Shown here: piece after piece, positions 26,058 through 35,350 of the stretch | Layout: each line of letters begins with the position of its first letter | How positions within the stretch are numbered: position 1 is the stretch's first letter | Origin: Balneola sp. | Lineage (GTDB): Bacteria; Bacteroidota; Rhodothermia; Balneolales; Balneolaceae | Length of the DNA stretch: 64,000 nt | Reading direction: 5' to 3' | Assembly: GCA_028284195.1 (NCBI GenBank) | Contig: JANQSE010000002.1 | Coordinates: forward strand, 186,001-250,000 | Translations under genes and position numbers: made by a program | The notes under the pieces: generated by a model | What the model saw: the letters and a program-made list of their open reading frames with translations, nothing else | Told to the model about the DNA's origin: nothing | Databases searched by the model: none

Positions 26058-26225
26058 ATGATAATTTTGTTAACAAAATTCTTTTCTAACGCTATATCAG
26101 GTAAAGAGTTCCCAGGGGCTGGCAGCTATGTGGCCAATCGAAATTTATATCTGTTTAAAAAACGCTTTGAGTTTGGGAATTGGCGCGGCAAGATTATTAA
26201 AACTGTGTATTTTAACCCTCGCTGA
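26058..26225 (+). CDS. Possible small ORF (55 residues) upstream of the M48 protease gene
   Basis: An ATG frame beginning MIILLTKFFSN and ending IIKTVYFNPR fills the 189-bp divergent intergenic region and stops 19 bp before the M48 start. It has a hydrophobic N-terminus and an aromatic/basic C-terminus. There is no ribosome-binding site or homology I can name, and a frame of this size can arise by chance, so it is only a candidate. Confidence 0.2.
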   Translation: MIILLTKFFSNAISGKEFPGAGSYVANRNLYLFKKRFEFGNWRGKIIKTVYFNPR

Positions 26226-26244
26226 ATAATTATTTGAAGACTAC

Positions 26245-27477
26245 ATGAACATTTACGCCATTGTTATTCTGGCAGCTATTGCTGTTGACTTTATACTCGA
26301 TATCGTATCGAATCAACTTAACCTGAAGGCACTGCGCAAAGAAGTACCCGAAGAATTTGAGGATATTTATGATGAGGAGACGTATACCAAATCTCAGGAA
26401 TATACGTGGGCAGGAACACGCTTTGGTTTTGTTACCGGAACATTCGATGCAGGGCTTTTATTGGCTTTCTGGTTTTCAGGCGGGTTTAATATGCTGGATC
26501 AGTGGATAAGAAGCTGGGAGTTCAGCGAATTGGTAACGGGTATTTTGTTCATCTTCATACTCATCGTTGCTAAATCCGTTATCTCACTGCCATTTGGTAT
26601 ATATTCCACTTTCGTGATCGAAGAGCGATTCGGTTTCAACAAAACTACTGCCAAAACCTTTGTTGTTGATTTACTGAAAGGGTTGATGTTGAGTATCATT
26701 ATTGGGATTCCTGTTCTTGCAGGAATACTCGCATTCTTTATGTACACCGGAGAGCTTGCCTGGCTTTATGCCTGGAGTGCCATTACGTTGTTTACGCTTA
26801 TTATGCAGTATGTAGCACCTACATGGATTATGCCTCTTTTCAATACATTCACTCCGCTCGAAGACGGGGAATTACGAACGGCGATCGAAGAATACACAAA
26901 GAAGGTTAACTTTCCGTTGCAGGGGCTGTTTGTAATTGATGGCTCTAAAAGATCGAGTAAATCGAATGCATTCTTTACAGGGTTTGGGAAAAACAAACGA
27001 GTAGCTTTGTACGATACACTTATAGAAAATCACACAAATGATGAGTTGGTTGCCGTGCTGGCTCATGAAATTGGGCATTACAAGAAAAAACACATCATCA
27101 AAGGAATGATTCTAAGTGTGATACAAACCGGAGTAATGTTATTTGTTTTATCCATTTTTTTAAATGATGAAGGGTTGTTCAATGCCTTTTATATGGATGA
27201 AATGTCGGTATATGCCGGACTTATTTTTTTTAGTATGCTGTACGCTCCAATTAATATGGTGCTTTCTATTTATATGCAGATTTTCTCAAGAAAGCATGAA
27301 TATGAAGCCGATGCATATGCCGCTGAAACAACCGGCAAACCCGGAGATATGATTTCGACGCTTAAAAAACTGTCAAAAGATAATCTTTCAAATCTTACTC
27401 CTCATCCGTTTTATGTATTTTTGAATTATTCTCACCCTACGGTTTTGGAACGCATTAAAGCAATTAAACGGCTGTAA
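26245..27477 (+). CDS. M48 family metallopeptidase (CAAX protease / Ste24-like)
   Basis: Membrane zinc protease of 410 residues, homologous to Ste24/CAAX prenyl protease 1. Several N-terminal membrane helices, then ERFGFNKTT, the zinc site LAHEIGHYKKKH (HExxH near residue 273), the next helix pair, and the third ligand in HEYEADAYAAE (near residue 352). The C-terminal NYSHPTVLERIKAI is typical of the family. In bacteria these enzymes are linked to envelope protein quality control; there is no isoprenylation system here. The start at 26245 gives the standard N-terminus. Confidence 0.92.
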   Translation: MNIYAIVILAAIAVDFILDIVSNQLNLKALRKEVPEEFEDIYDEETYTKSQEYTWAGTRFGFVTGTFDAGLLLAFWFSGGFNMLDQWIRSWEFSELVTGILFIFILIVAKSVISLPFGIYSTFVIEERFGFNKTTAKTFVVDLLKGLMLSIIIGIPVLAGILAFFMYTGELAWLYAWSAITLFTLIMQYVAPTWIMPLFNTFTPLEDGELRTAIEEYTKKVNFPLQGLFVIDGSKRSSKSNAFFTGFGKNKRVALYDTLIENHTNDELVAVLAHEIGHYKKKHIIKGMILSVIQTGVMLFVLSIFLNDEGLFNAFYMDEMSVYAGLIFFSMLYAPINMVLSIYMQIFSRKHEYEADAYAAETTGKPGDMISTLKKLSKDNLSNLTPHPFYVFLNYSHPTVLERIKAIKRL

Positions 27478-27552
27478 AGTTCTTGGACACCGCTTATAAA
27501 AATCGGTTTCAAGAAAGGATTATCGTATTTTCTGCCTCCTAATTTTCAGGAT

Positions 27553-28476
27553 TTGATAAAAAAGTACTTTACTGATTTTACTCTTATCGCAGTTGCAATA
27601 ATCTGGGCGTTAAATTTCAGTGTGGTCAAAATAGCACTCACTGAATTTGATCCATATAGTTTTAATGCTCTCCGGTTTTGCATGGCATTTGGATTGTTAT
27701 ACATTGCCGCACGAAGAAAAGGCTATTCCCTGAAAGTAAACAAAGAGCACCTTTGGGTATTAATTGGAATAGGCTTGGTTGGCAATCTTTTGTATCAGAT
27801 TTTATTTATTGTGGGCATCAACTTAACTAAAGCAGCTAATGCTTCTGTAATGTTGGGAACTATACCTATTTGGGTTGCTTTACTGTCTCAGTTTTTTACG
27901 GAGGAAAAACTTACTGCCTTAAAATCTGTTGGGGTACTTTTCGCATTTACCGGAGTAGCACTGATCGTGGCAGGCGGCAGTAATGAGCTTTCGTTTGAAT
28001 CCGAAACCTTTTTAGGGGATATCATAACCATTCTTTCCGCCATTGTATGGGCAGTTTATACGATACTTTCGAAGAAATACCTGAAATTTTACAACTCTAC
28101 TCAGTTTTCTGCTTTTATGGCGATGGTTGGGTTTGTGTGCCTGTCTTTAGTTGGCTTGCCGTCTCTTGTTCAGCTGGAGTGGAGTTCCATATCAACCACG
28201 GCTTATGGAGGGCTGGTTTACAGTGGTTTGCTTTCGGTTGGTGTAGCGTACTTAATATGGAACAATGGTATTGTGAAAATAGGGGCCGTTCGTACTGCAA
28301 CATATCAAAATCTGGTGCCTGTTTTAGGGCTGGTATTTGGGGTAATCATTTTGGATGAAGAACTCACGCTATTTCAATATATTGGGGCGTTTTCAGTAAT
28401 TGCAGGAATTGTAATGGCCAGAATTCCGGGTAATTATAAATCAATAAGTACAAACCGACCTGATGTTGCTAAATAA
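27553..28476 (+). CDS. EamA/DMT-family transporter
   Basis: Drug/metabolite transporter superfamily protein of 307 residues with ten predicted membrane helices in two EamA repeats (about 10-140 and 155-290; motifs IWALNFSVVKIAL and ILSAIVWAVYTILSKKY). These proteins export or import small metabolites or amino acids; the substrate cannot be read from sequence. The start is a TTG at 27553, which places the first helix normally; no ATG lies upstream in frame. The final 14 bp overlap the first gene of the polysaccharide locus, so the two could be cotranscribed. Confidence 0.85.
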   Translation: MIKKYFTDFTLIAVAIIWALNFSVVKIALTEFDPYSFNALRFCMAFGLLYIAARRKGYSLKVNKEHLWVLIGIGLVGNLLYQILFIVGINLTKAANASVMLGTIPIWVALLSQFFTEEKLTALKSVGVLFAFTGVALIVAGGSNELSFESETFLGDIITILSAIVWAVYTILSKKYLKFYNSTQFSAFMAMVGFVCLSLVGLPSLVQLEWSSISTTAYGGLVYSGLLSVGVAYLIWNNGIVKIGAVRTATYQNLVPVLGLVFGVIILDEELTLFQYIGAFSVIAGIVMARIPGNYKSISTNRPDVAK

Positions 28477-30187
28477 ATTTTACAGACGTTGCCTATATGC
28501 TTTATGTATAGTACTGGCTCCTTCTTTTGCTGTATCACAACAGAACGGTAGCAGGCAAGCAGAGGGTGATTTTAATCTTGATCTCACAAAGGTATTACAA
28601 GGTGTTTATTTTCAAGACCCGTTGGGAATACAACTGGCAAACCGAAGCATCCCGTTAGAAGGAGTTATAGACCCATTAACATATGTGTTGGGTTCAAATG
28701 ATCTGATTTCTGTTGAACTGGATGGAGCACAAAAAATTATGATGAGAGGCGTGCTAGTTAATCCTCAGGGCGATGTTGTTTTACCTTCCATTGGAGCTGT
28801 ACATGTGGCGAATCTTACCATACCCAAAGCAGAAGAAAAAATAAAAGAACAGGCAGATAAAGTTTTTAATAACTCATCAATAAAAATATCTGTCGAAAGT
28901 CCAAGGCCTGTCATCATTCATATTACAGGTGGTGTGCCATTTCCAGGTAAATACTTAGCGCTTCCTCAATCGAGGGTTGACCAGGCCATTTACCAATCAG
29001 TAACAAGTGGAAACCGTGACTTAACGAAATCAGTTAACAACTCCAGCAGTTTTTTAGGAAGCCCGGAATACTCATATAGAGATATTCTTATTGAGCGAAT
29101 GGATGGTTCTGTAATTGAGGCTGATTTAGTAACCTATTTCAGGACCGGTGATTTTTCATCCAATCCATATGTAAAAGATGGAGATTTGATAACAATTCGC
29201 AAGCTCAGCAGGGAGGCTCCAAAAATAAGTATCTCAGGAGCAGTAAAATATGAATTTGAAACAGAATACAAGAAAAGCGATACACCAAAAGGATTGCTAA
29301 ATATTGCAGGCGGTTTTATTGAAGAAGCAGATCAGTCAAAATTGCTTGTATTCCGAAGAAGTGTTTCCGGAGTTGAAAGAATTGAAATTGAACCGGAAAA
29401 CTGGGATAGCTTTGAGTTGCTGCCCAATGACAGAGTAGTAGCTTCTTTAAATAGAGGCGTAGATAAGTCAGCATCTGCCTGGGTGTATGGAGAGGTAGAA
29501 ACACCAGGTAATTTCCCAATTGTAAGTGGAGAAACTTCGGCGCTGGAGCTGCTTGAACTTACCGGAGGAGTTACCAAAAACGCATTACAGAGTGCTGCTT
29601 ATTTAACCAGAAATAGCGACCAAAAAAATAGCATACCAAATGATTTTAATACGGATTTGCTGAAACGCACATCCGATCAGTTTCTGCAGGGCCTTGAATA
29701 TTTAGATGCCGAGACTAAAATAAGCCAGAACAAAGTATTTATCGATTTAGATGACAGAGCTCAGCTTGAAAGTTTAAAACTTTTTGATGGGGATCGATTA
29801 TATATACCCAGAGATCCACAAACAGTTTTTGTATTTGGCCAGGTTAACAACCCGGGGCTTTTTCCTTTTACCCCAAACTCAAATATTCCTGTTGAAGAAT
29901 ATATTTCGAAAGCCGGAGGTTTTGCCCTTTCCGCAGATAAGGACAGAGTGTTTGTAATAAAAGCCGGTAATTCTACCTGGTTTAATCCATCAGATACAGA
30001 GCTTGAATCAGGGGACAAAATATTTGTTGACCGGCTGCCTGTTGAAGAGTTAAATGCTCTTCGGGCGTATGAAATTCAAAGGCAACAGCTCAGAAACCAA
30101 CGAACACAATTAATATTGACTGCAATAACTACTATCACAGGAATTATTACTACCTATCTGGCCATAGAAAACTTCAGGAGACAATAA
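28463..30187 (+). CDS. SLBB-domain polysaccharide export protein (Wza-like)
   Basis: Outer-membrane polysaccharide export protein, 574 residues. Signal peptide (residues about 8-25, LYALCIVLAPSFAVSQ), a poly-export domain (about 70-150, LTYVLGSNDLISVEL), then several SLBB units (for example KISISGAVKYEFET and VYGEVETPGNFPIVSG, VFVFGQVNNPGLFPF) and a C-terminal hydrophobic helix (about 545-568). No lipobox cysteine is obvious, unlike Wza. It starts 14 bp inside the EamA gene and opens the exopolysaccharide/O-antigen locus, with Wzz directly after. Confidence 0.88.
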   Translation: MLLNKFYRRCLYALCIVLAPSFAVSQQNGSRQAEGDFNLDLTKVLQGVYFQDPLGIQLANRSIPLEGVIDPLTYVLGSNDLISVELDGAQKIMMRGVLVNPQGDVVLPSIGAVHVANLTIPKAEEKIKEQADKVFNNSSIKISVESPRPVIIHITGGVPFPGKYLALPQSRVDQAIYQSVTSGNRDLTKSVNNSSSFLGSPEYSYRDILIERMDGSVIEADLVTYFRTGDFSSNPYVKDGDLITIRKLSREAPKISISGAVKYEFETEYKKSDTPKGLLNIAGGFIEEADQSKLLVFRRSVSGVERIEIEPENWDSFELLPNDRVVASLNRGVDKSASAWVYGEVETPGNFPIVSGETSALELLELTGGVTKNALQSAAYLTRNSDQKNSIPNDFNTDLLKRTSDQFLQGLEYLDAETKISQNKVFIDLDDRAQLESLKLFDGDRLYIPRDPQTVFVFGQVNNPGLFPFTPNSNIPVEEYISKAGGFALSADKDRVFVIKAGNSTWFNPSDTELESGDKIFVDRLPVEELNALRAYEIQRQQLRNQRTQLILTAITTITGIITTYLAIENFRRQ

Positions 30188-30193
30188 AGAACT

Positions 30194-31342
30194 ATGGATT
30201 CTTCATTCAGATCACCTTCCTCAACTGATGTTGCCAGATATTTAATAAGAAACTGGAAGATCCTATTTGGCTTACCTTTTGTTGTTTCGGTTATTGTCGC
30301 GATATATACTTTGTTTATTCCCAATAAATATCAATCCACAGCAAATTTATTGCCCAGCCAAAGGCCTGCCTTAGGGTTAGATCTATTTTCGGAAGATGGA
30401 GGGCTTTCATCTATCGCTAATTCTGTTCTTGGAGGCAGCTCAGACGAAGCGAACAGATATATTGTATTACTTTCCAGTTACTCGACAAGCAGTACGATTG
30501 TTGAGAAATTCAATCTTACCGAAGCATACGATGTAGCTGAAGCAGACGACCCTATTGGAGAGGCAATAGATATCTTATCAGAACGAAGTACCTTTGAGAA
30601 TATGGAAGAAGGGAATTTCGTTATCTCCGTTCTTGATGAAGATCCGGTTCGGGCAAAAGAAATGGCTGACTATTACGTGCAATTATTAAATCAGCTGAAT
30701 TCCAACATTGTTTCGCAAGATGCTCGGTTATACAGAGAGTTTCTTGAGAAGCGATACAATCAGTTAGTTACAGATGTTGACAGCTTACAAAGCAGGTTTG
30801 TGGTTTTTCAAAAGAAGTACGGGGTGTTTGAATTACCAGAGCAAGTGAAAGAATATTTTGGCCTTGTAGGAGTATTGACTGCCCGGCAATTGGAAGCAGA
30901 AGTAGAACTTGAGATACTTTCGAAAAATGTGAGCACTTCAAGTATGGCATATAAAACCTTAGAGGATCAATACAACACAATAACTACAAAACTCGAAGAG
31001 CTGTACTCTGATGAAGACCCGCAAAACCTGATTTTAAATTTCAACGATCTGGCATCCATTGGCTCAGAATACTATGAGTTATTCTTTGAACTGGAAGTGC
31101 AGCAGGAAATCCAAAAATTCCTGCTTCCTTTATACGAACAAGCTAAAATGGAAGAAGCCAAATCACTGCCCATCGTTACAGTAGTTGATGCACCCAGGGT
31201 ACCGGTAAAAAAGGCAGAGCCTCGCCGGTCCATCATAGTAATTCTATCAGGAATATCTGCATTCATTCTTGTATTGGTGTATTTGGTGGCTCGCAATTCT
31301 TATGTTGCTAACAAAGAGTATTTTGATTCTCTTAAAAGCTAA
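30194..31342 (+). CDS. Wzz/chain-length determinant family protein
   Basis: Polysaccharide co-polymerase of 382 residues that sets chain length at the inner membrane. Two membrane helices (about 23-43 and 350-370) bracket a periplasmic domain with long helices (about 170-280). The first part contains NKYQSTANLLPSQ as in Wzz proteins. The second helix is preceded by a proline-rich VVDAPRVPVKKAEPRRS stretch, as in the family. No C-terminal tyrosine-kinase domain is fused. Starts 6 bp after the SLBB gene. Confidence 0.88.
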   Translation: MDSSFRSPSSTDVARYLIRNWKILFGLPFVVSVIVAIYTLFIPNKYQSTANLLPSQRPALGLDLFSEDGGLSSIANSVLGGSSDEANRYIVLLSSYSTSSTIVEKFNLTEAYDVAEADDPIGEAIDILSERSTFENMEEGNFVISVLDEDPVRAKEMADYYVQLLNQLNSNIVSQDARLYREFLEKRYNQLVTDVDSLQSRFVVFQKKYGVFELPEQVKEYFGLVGVLTARQLEAEVELEILSKNVSTSSMAYKTLEDQYNTITTKLEELYSDEDPQNLILNFNDLASIGSEYYELFFELEVQQEIQKFLLPLYEQAKMEEAKSLPIVTVVDAPRVPVKKAEPRRSIIVILSGISAFILVLVYLVARNSYVANKEYFDSLKS

Positions 31343-31345
31343 TAA

Positions 31346-32728
31346 ATGGTTTATGCTTCCAGTCATATTAGTTTTAGGGAAGCCTTTCTTCTGTTGCTTG
31401 GGTGTTGTTTTCTTTTACTTGGAGTGCATTACTATTTTGGGATTTTAGGTATTGTTACAGTTCTATGTTTGGGATTGCTGGCAGCGGCATTACCGGTATT
31501 GAAATTAATTAAAGGGTCGTTTTTACTGGTCTACTTCTTGGCATCAGTATTAATCTTAGATACTAGAGAAGGTATTCATCTACTTGAAATTCCATTTTTT
31601 TTATTAAGCTCATTGCTTATCCTAAATGTGTATTATCTAATACTAATAGGTTCTGCAAAGTTAGAAAACAGCTTAGATAATGCATTTCTTCTCCTTCATT
31701 TTCTCATTCCTTATGCTATAATCTTAGGAGTTTTAAACGGAGCAGAAATTTATAAAGCCATAAGTGAAATAAAGTACTTTCTAGGTATTTATACTTATTT
31801 CCCTCTAAGAAAATATTTTCAGTTTGAGACTTTTAAAAAAACCTTAGGGGTTGTTTTAGCATTAGTACTTATTTATGTATTACTCAGAAACTTTTACTAT
31901 TACAGAGAAATTATAACTCAGGCTCTACTGCCTTGGCAGGCAGAAAATGCACGTGTAGCAGCAAATGAGTTGATAATCGTTTTAGGATGCGGGATTACTT
32001 TTTCTGCACTTGCTCTATCAAAGAAGAAGCATATACTTGTAATAACCTTTCCTTTATTTATTCTTTTTTTAGGATCTCTGATAATTACTCAAAGTAGAGG
32101 GTTTTGGATTGCTACCTTAATTAGTTTCTGTTCGATATTCTTTTTTACTCCTTTAACAGGTAAAAAAAGAATATTCAACATATTTCTATTCTTATTATCT
32201 ATAAGTGCAATTGCGATTTATTTATTCGATAGTGATCTATTATTCTTAGTTCTCAACGCTTTATTGGAAAGGTTTCAATCAATTGGTTCAGGAACTAAAG
32301 AAAACTCTTTATATGATCGTTGGCTTGAATCAAAAACGGTATTTGAGTTGATCACAAAAAACCCAATTGCGGGTTATGGTTTTGGGATAGAGTTCACAAG
32401 GAAAGACATTTTCTATGATATATTTATTAAGACAAGTTATGTCCATAATGGATATCTGGCAATATTATATAAGTTTGGAATTTTAGGACTTATATCGACC
32501 ATTTATATATGGCTTAAGAGCATTAACATGGCAGTAAAAATGCTACCAATTACAAAAAGTGAGGTAGTCAAAATTATATTGCTGTCTATCATAGGAACAA
32601 TTACTGGAATGACTATCGTAAATTTGACTAGCCCTCAATTCTTGTATTTTGAAGCCACATTAATAACTACACTATTTTGTGCTTACTTGAACACATTGCA
32701 AGACAAACAAAACATATCTGGCAATTAA
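31346..32728 (+). CDS. O-antigen ligase/polymerase (Wzy/WaaL family)
   Basis: A very hydrophobic 460-residue protein with about 11-12 membrane helices and one larger periplasmic loop (about residues 310-370), as in O-antigen polymerases and ligases. TQSRGFWIATLISF and NPIAGYGFGIEF match the family pattern, in which an arginine and a histidine (YVHNGYL) in the loop are important. Sequence cannot separate polymerase from ligase; the position between Wzz and Wzx favours polymerase. It overlaps the likely start of wzx (ATTAA at 32724-32728). Confidence 0.82.
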   Translation: MVYASSHISFREAFLLLLGCCFLLLGVHYYFGILGIVTVLCLGLLAAALPVLKLIKGSFLLVYFLASVLILDTREGIHLLEIPFFLLSSLLILNVYYLILIGSAKLENSLDNAFLLLHFLIPYAIILGVLNGAEIYKAISEIKYFLGIYTYFPLRKYFQFETFKKTLGVVLALVLIYVLLRNFYYYREIITQALLPWQAENARVAANELIIVLGCGITFSALALSKKKHILVITFPLFILFLGSLIITQSRGFWIATLISFCSIFFFTPLTGKKRIFNIFLFLLSISAIAIYLFDSDLLFLVLNALLERFQSIGSGTKENSLYDRWLESKTVFELITKNPIAGYGFGIEFTRKDIFYDIFIKTSYVHNGYLAILYKFGILGLISTIYIWLKSINMAVKMLPITKSEVVKIILLSIIGTITGMTIVNLTSPQFLYFEATLITTLFCAYLNTLQDKQNISGN

Positions 32729-34166
32729 AAATAGAATACTACATAATACCAGTTGGCTATTTTTTGCTAATCTAATTGTTAAGCCTTTTTGGTTTGTATT
32801 TTTGATCTTCTCCACCAGAATACTTGGCCCCGAAAATTTTGGAATTTTTGCTTATTCAATTTCTCTTATTGGGCTTTTACTGGCTTTTTTTGAATTTGGT
32901 ATTTCCATTCTTTCAACCAAGGTAATTTCATCAAAAGAAAACACAAGAGAAGAGTTTATCAGATATGCCTTTGGCCTGCGATTAATTTCGTACTTAGTTG
33001 CTTTGATGTTGTTAGTGTTTTTATATCAAACTACATCATTGCTTAAACACCAGCTAATAGTTTATACTTTATTTATATATGGTATTAGCAACTCCTTGAC
33101 TATTTTTTTTCGGTCTGTTTTCCGTGGGTATGAGGTCATGAAAAAAGAAGCTCTTTCCATTATTATTGATCGTACAATAGTTATTTCTCTTTGCTGTACT
33201 GTTTTATTTATTTCTCCCAGTTTAGAGCTTTTTGTTGTTACCTATTCAATCGCTTTTTTTGCTAGCGCTGCTATTACTTTTTTCTTTTTTAAAGATCAAG
33301 TAATCAATTGGCTTCCATCTTTTGATCTAAAAGAGATCAACCTCAGAGTTATTAAACCTGGTTCTGTTTTTGCGGTAATGAATATTTTACTCATCGCAAG
33401 AACAAACATTCCAAGCTTAATACTTGAAAATTTTTCGAGCAGTGTACAAGTAGGGTTTTTTAACTCCGGGTATCGCCTACTAACATCATACTTACTTATA
33501 CCAACAGTTTTTGTCACTCCTATCTACCCAATATTTGTACGTTTACATAACCGCAAGAAACTTCTTTCAAAACTAATTAACAACAGTTCAAGATTAATAC
33601 TTGCGATAACCTCCTTTTTGGTTCTTCCCTTTTTCTTTCTAAAAGAAGAGTTCACCCTATTTTTATATGGACAGGAGTATATTGACGCTAGCCACACGAT
33701 TGGCATTTTACTGTTTTGTATGTTTGCAATGGGGCTTACTGTTATATTTGGTTCTTTAATTAGTGCTTCTGATCACCAAAAAACAGCTAATAAAGCTATT
33801 GCTATTGAGGTGATTCTGGGTATTGTTATATTTTTTATAGGTATCAAAAGTTCTGCCGCAAATGGAGCCGCGCTTGCAGCGTTAATTATGGAATGTATAA
33901 TGGCATTAGTTTTAATTTATGTTTCAAGGCGTCTTTTCGAAATCGACGTGCTTTTCAAATTGGTTTTAAAATTTTTGTTGGTAATGGCTATTTCTTATAC
34001 AACAATGCTTTTTGTACTAGATAAATTAAAATTCGAAATCTTTCTACTTGATGCATTCCTGGCAACGGGGATACTACTTTTAGTACATCTAATAGTTGGT
34101 ACTATTTCAAAAGAAGATTTTAAAAGACTTAGTAGAATTTTCTATAAACTGAAAGAAAGGGTGTGA
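32724..34166 (+). CDS. Polysaccharide flippase (Wzx/MOP family)
   Basis: Lipid-linked oligosaccharide flippase with about 12-14 membrane helices; LARTNIPSLILENF-type loops and the N-terminal TSWLFFANLIV...STRILGPENFGIFAYS are typical. The first canonical start codon in frame (TTG at 32802) would cut off half of the first helix. Reading back, family-like sequence continues to an ATT at 32724 (KNRILHNTSW), or a CTG at 32718, before a TGA at 32688; no ATG, GTG or TTG is available. I use ATT, which overlaps the wzy stop, giving 480 residues. Family is confident; the exact start is not. Confidence 0.8.
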   Translation: MKNRILHNTSWLFFANLIVKPFWFVFLIFSTRILGPENFGIFAYSISLIGLLLAFFEFGISILSTKVISSKENTREEFIRYAFGLRLISYLVALMLLVFLYQTTSLLKHQLIVYTLFIYGISNSLTIFFRSVFRGYEVMKKEALSIIIDRTIVISLCCTVLFISPSLELFVVTYSIAFFASAAITFFFFKDQVINWLPSFDLKEINLRVIKPGSVFAVMNILLIARTNIPSLILENFSSSVQVGFFNSGYRLLTSYLLIPTVFVTPIYPIFVRLHNRKKLLSKLINNSSRLILAITSFLVLPFFFLKEEFTLFLYGQEYIDASHTIGILLFCMFAMGLTVIFGSLISASDHQKTANKAIAIEVILGIVIFFIGIKSSAANGAALAALIMECIMALVLIYVSRRLFEIDVLFKLVLKFLLVMAISYTTMLFVLDKLKFEIFLLDAFLATGILLLVHLIVGTISKEDFKRLSRIFYKLKERV

Positions 34167-34170
34167 CAAA

Positions 34171-35325
34171 ATGAAAACCCTTTTGGTACATCCCCAGTTT
34201 TCAAAAATTGGTGGAGCTGAAAAAGTAGCACTAAAAATATTAGAACTCCTTATTACTGAATTTGACATTGACGTAACAATTCTTACCAATACAGAATTTG
34301 ATTCGCAAAAAATCGAATTACAAACCGGGATTTTTATCGATCCAAAAAAAATAAATGTACAAATCCTCCAGCTTCCTTCAGTAATTAAAAATGGGTTATT
34401 TCATACTAAAATCGCACTTCTTCATAGAAAAGCTAAAGAACTTGCTCCTCAATTCTCTTACTTAGTAAGTACATATAATGAGTTAGATTTTGGGCGAAAA
34501 GCATTGCAATATATACATCATCCAATGTTGGCTCCAAATAAGTTACTAAGTGAAAATCACCTGGTAACCAGAAAAAAGTATTTGTTAAGAGGAGCTTTTG
34601 AGTTGTATAGAAGAGCAAATAACATAGTAGCTGATCGAAGTTTTTCGAATATCTCAAAAAACATTACTGCTACTAATTCAACATTTATAAAAAATATTTA
34701 TAAGAAAATTTATAATGCTGAAAGCAAGGTTATTTACCCTTCAATTATTGATGATGATATAAAGATTAATAAAAGTGTTCAAAAAAAAAGGCAGATACTA
34801 ACTGTAAGCCGGTTCTCTCCGTTGAAAAATGTGCACTCTCTTCTTAGAGTATTTGACGATATTCATAAAATGAGTTTTGACTTTAAGTTTGTAATCGCAG
34901 GCCAAATAGAAGATGTAGATTATTTTAATTTCGTTAAAAAAGAAGCACTTAATAAAGAATATGATGTGATGATTGTGCCAGATTGTTCCAGAAATAAGAT
35001 TCTTAGCCTGTATAATGAAAGTGAGTATTACATAAACCCTAAAAAGCATGAGCATTTTGGAATTGCCGTTCTTGAAGCTGTAAAACATGGCTGTATCCCT
35101 TTAATTCACGCAAGTGGAGGAAGTATAGAAATTGTTCCCGAACAAGACGTACAATTTCTTGACCTATTAGAAGTCCCTCAAATAGTATGGCAAATTGATT
35201 CACAGCCTTCTATTAAAGAACAAATATTGAAATCGCTTAAGAATCATACCTCTGAATTTTCTGAATACAGATTTAGAACTGAAATGCACCAACTAATCAG
35301 CCACTATATCAGAATCGTTAATTAA
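34171..35325 (+). CDS. GT4-type glycosyltransferase 1
   Basis: GT-B-fold transferase of 384 residues using a nucleotide sugar to extend the polysaccharide repeat unit. N-terminal acceptor domain beginning TLLVHPQFSKIGGAEKVAL (glycine-rich start of the GT-B fold), C-terminal GT4 domain with ILTVSRFSPLKNVHSLLR (near residue 210), a glutamate-rich EHFGIAVLEAVKHGCIPL (near 291) that matches the EX7E motif region. The donor sugar is not predictable. Starts 4 bp after wzx with an ATG and an AAAGGG-like ribosome-binding site. Confidence 0.83.
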   Translation: MKTLLVHPQFSKIGGAEKVALKILELLITEFDIDVTILTNTEFDSQKIELQTGIFIDPKKINVQILQLPSVIKNGLFHTKIALLHRKAKELAPQFSYLVSTYNELDFGRKALQYIHHPMLAPNKLLSENHLVTRKKYLLRGAFELYRRANNIVADRSFSNISKNITATNSTFIKNIYKKIYNAESKVIYPSIIDDDIKINKSVQKKRQILTVSRFSPLKNVHSLLRVFDDIHKMSFDFKFVIAGQIEDVDYFNFVKKEALNKEYDVMIVPDCSRNKILSLYNESEYYINPKKHEHFGIAVLEAVKHGCIPLIHASGGSIEIVPEQDVQFLDLLEVPQIVWQIDSQPSIKEQILKSLKNHTSEFSEYRFRTEMHQLISHYIRIVN

Positions 35326-35350
35326 TAAGTTCAACGTACGATCAATTTAA

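Noticed and set aside
26128-26229. A 33-residue frame (MWPIEIY...) in the gap before the M48 gene
   Set aside because: It overlaps the longer 55-residue candidate in another frame and has no support of its own.
32802-34166. wzx starting at the TTG at 32802
   Set aside because: It would remove the first half of the first membrane helix; family-like sequence continues upstream in the same frame.
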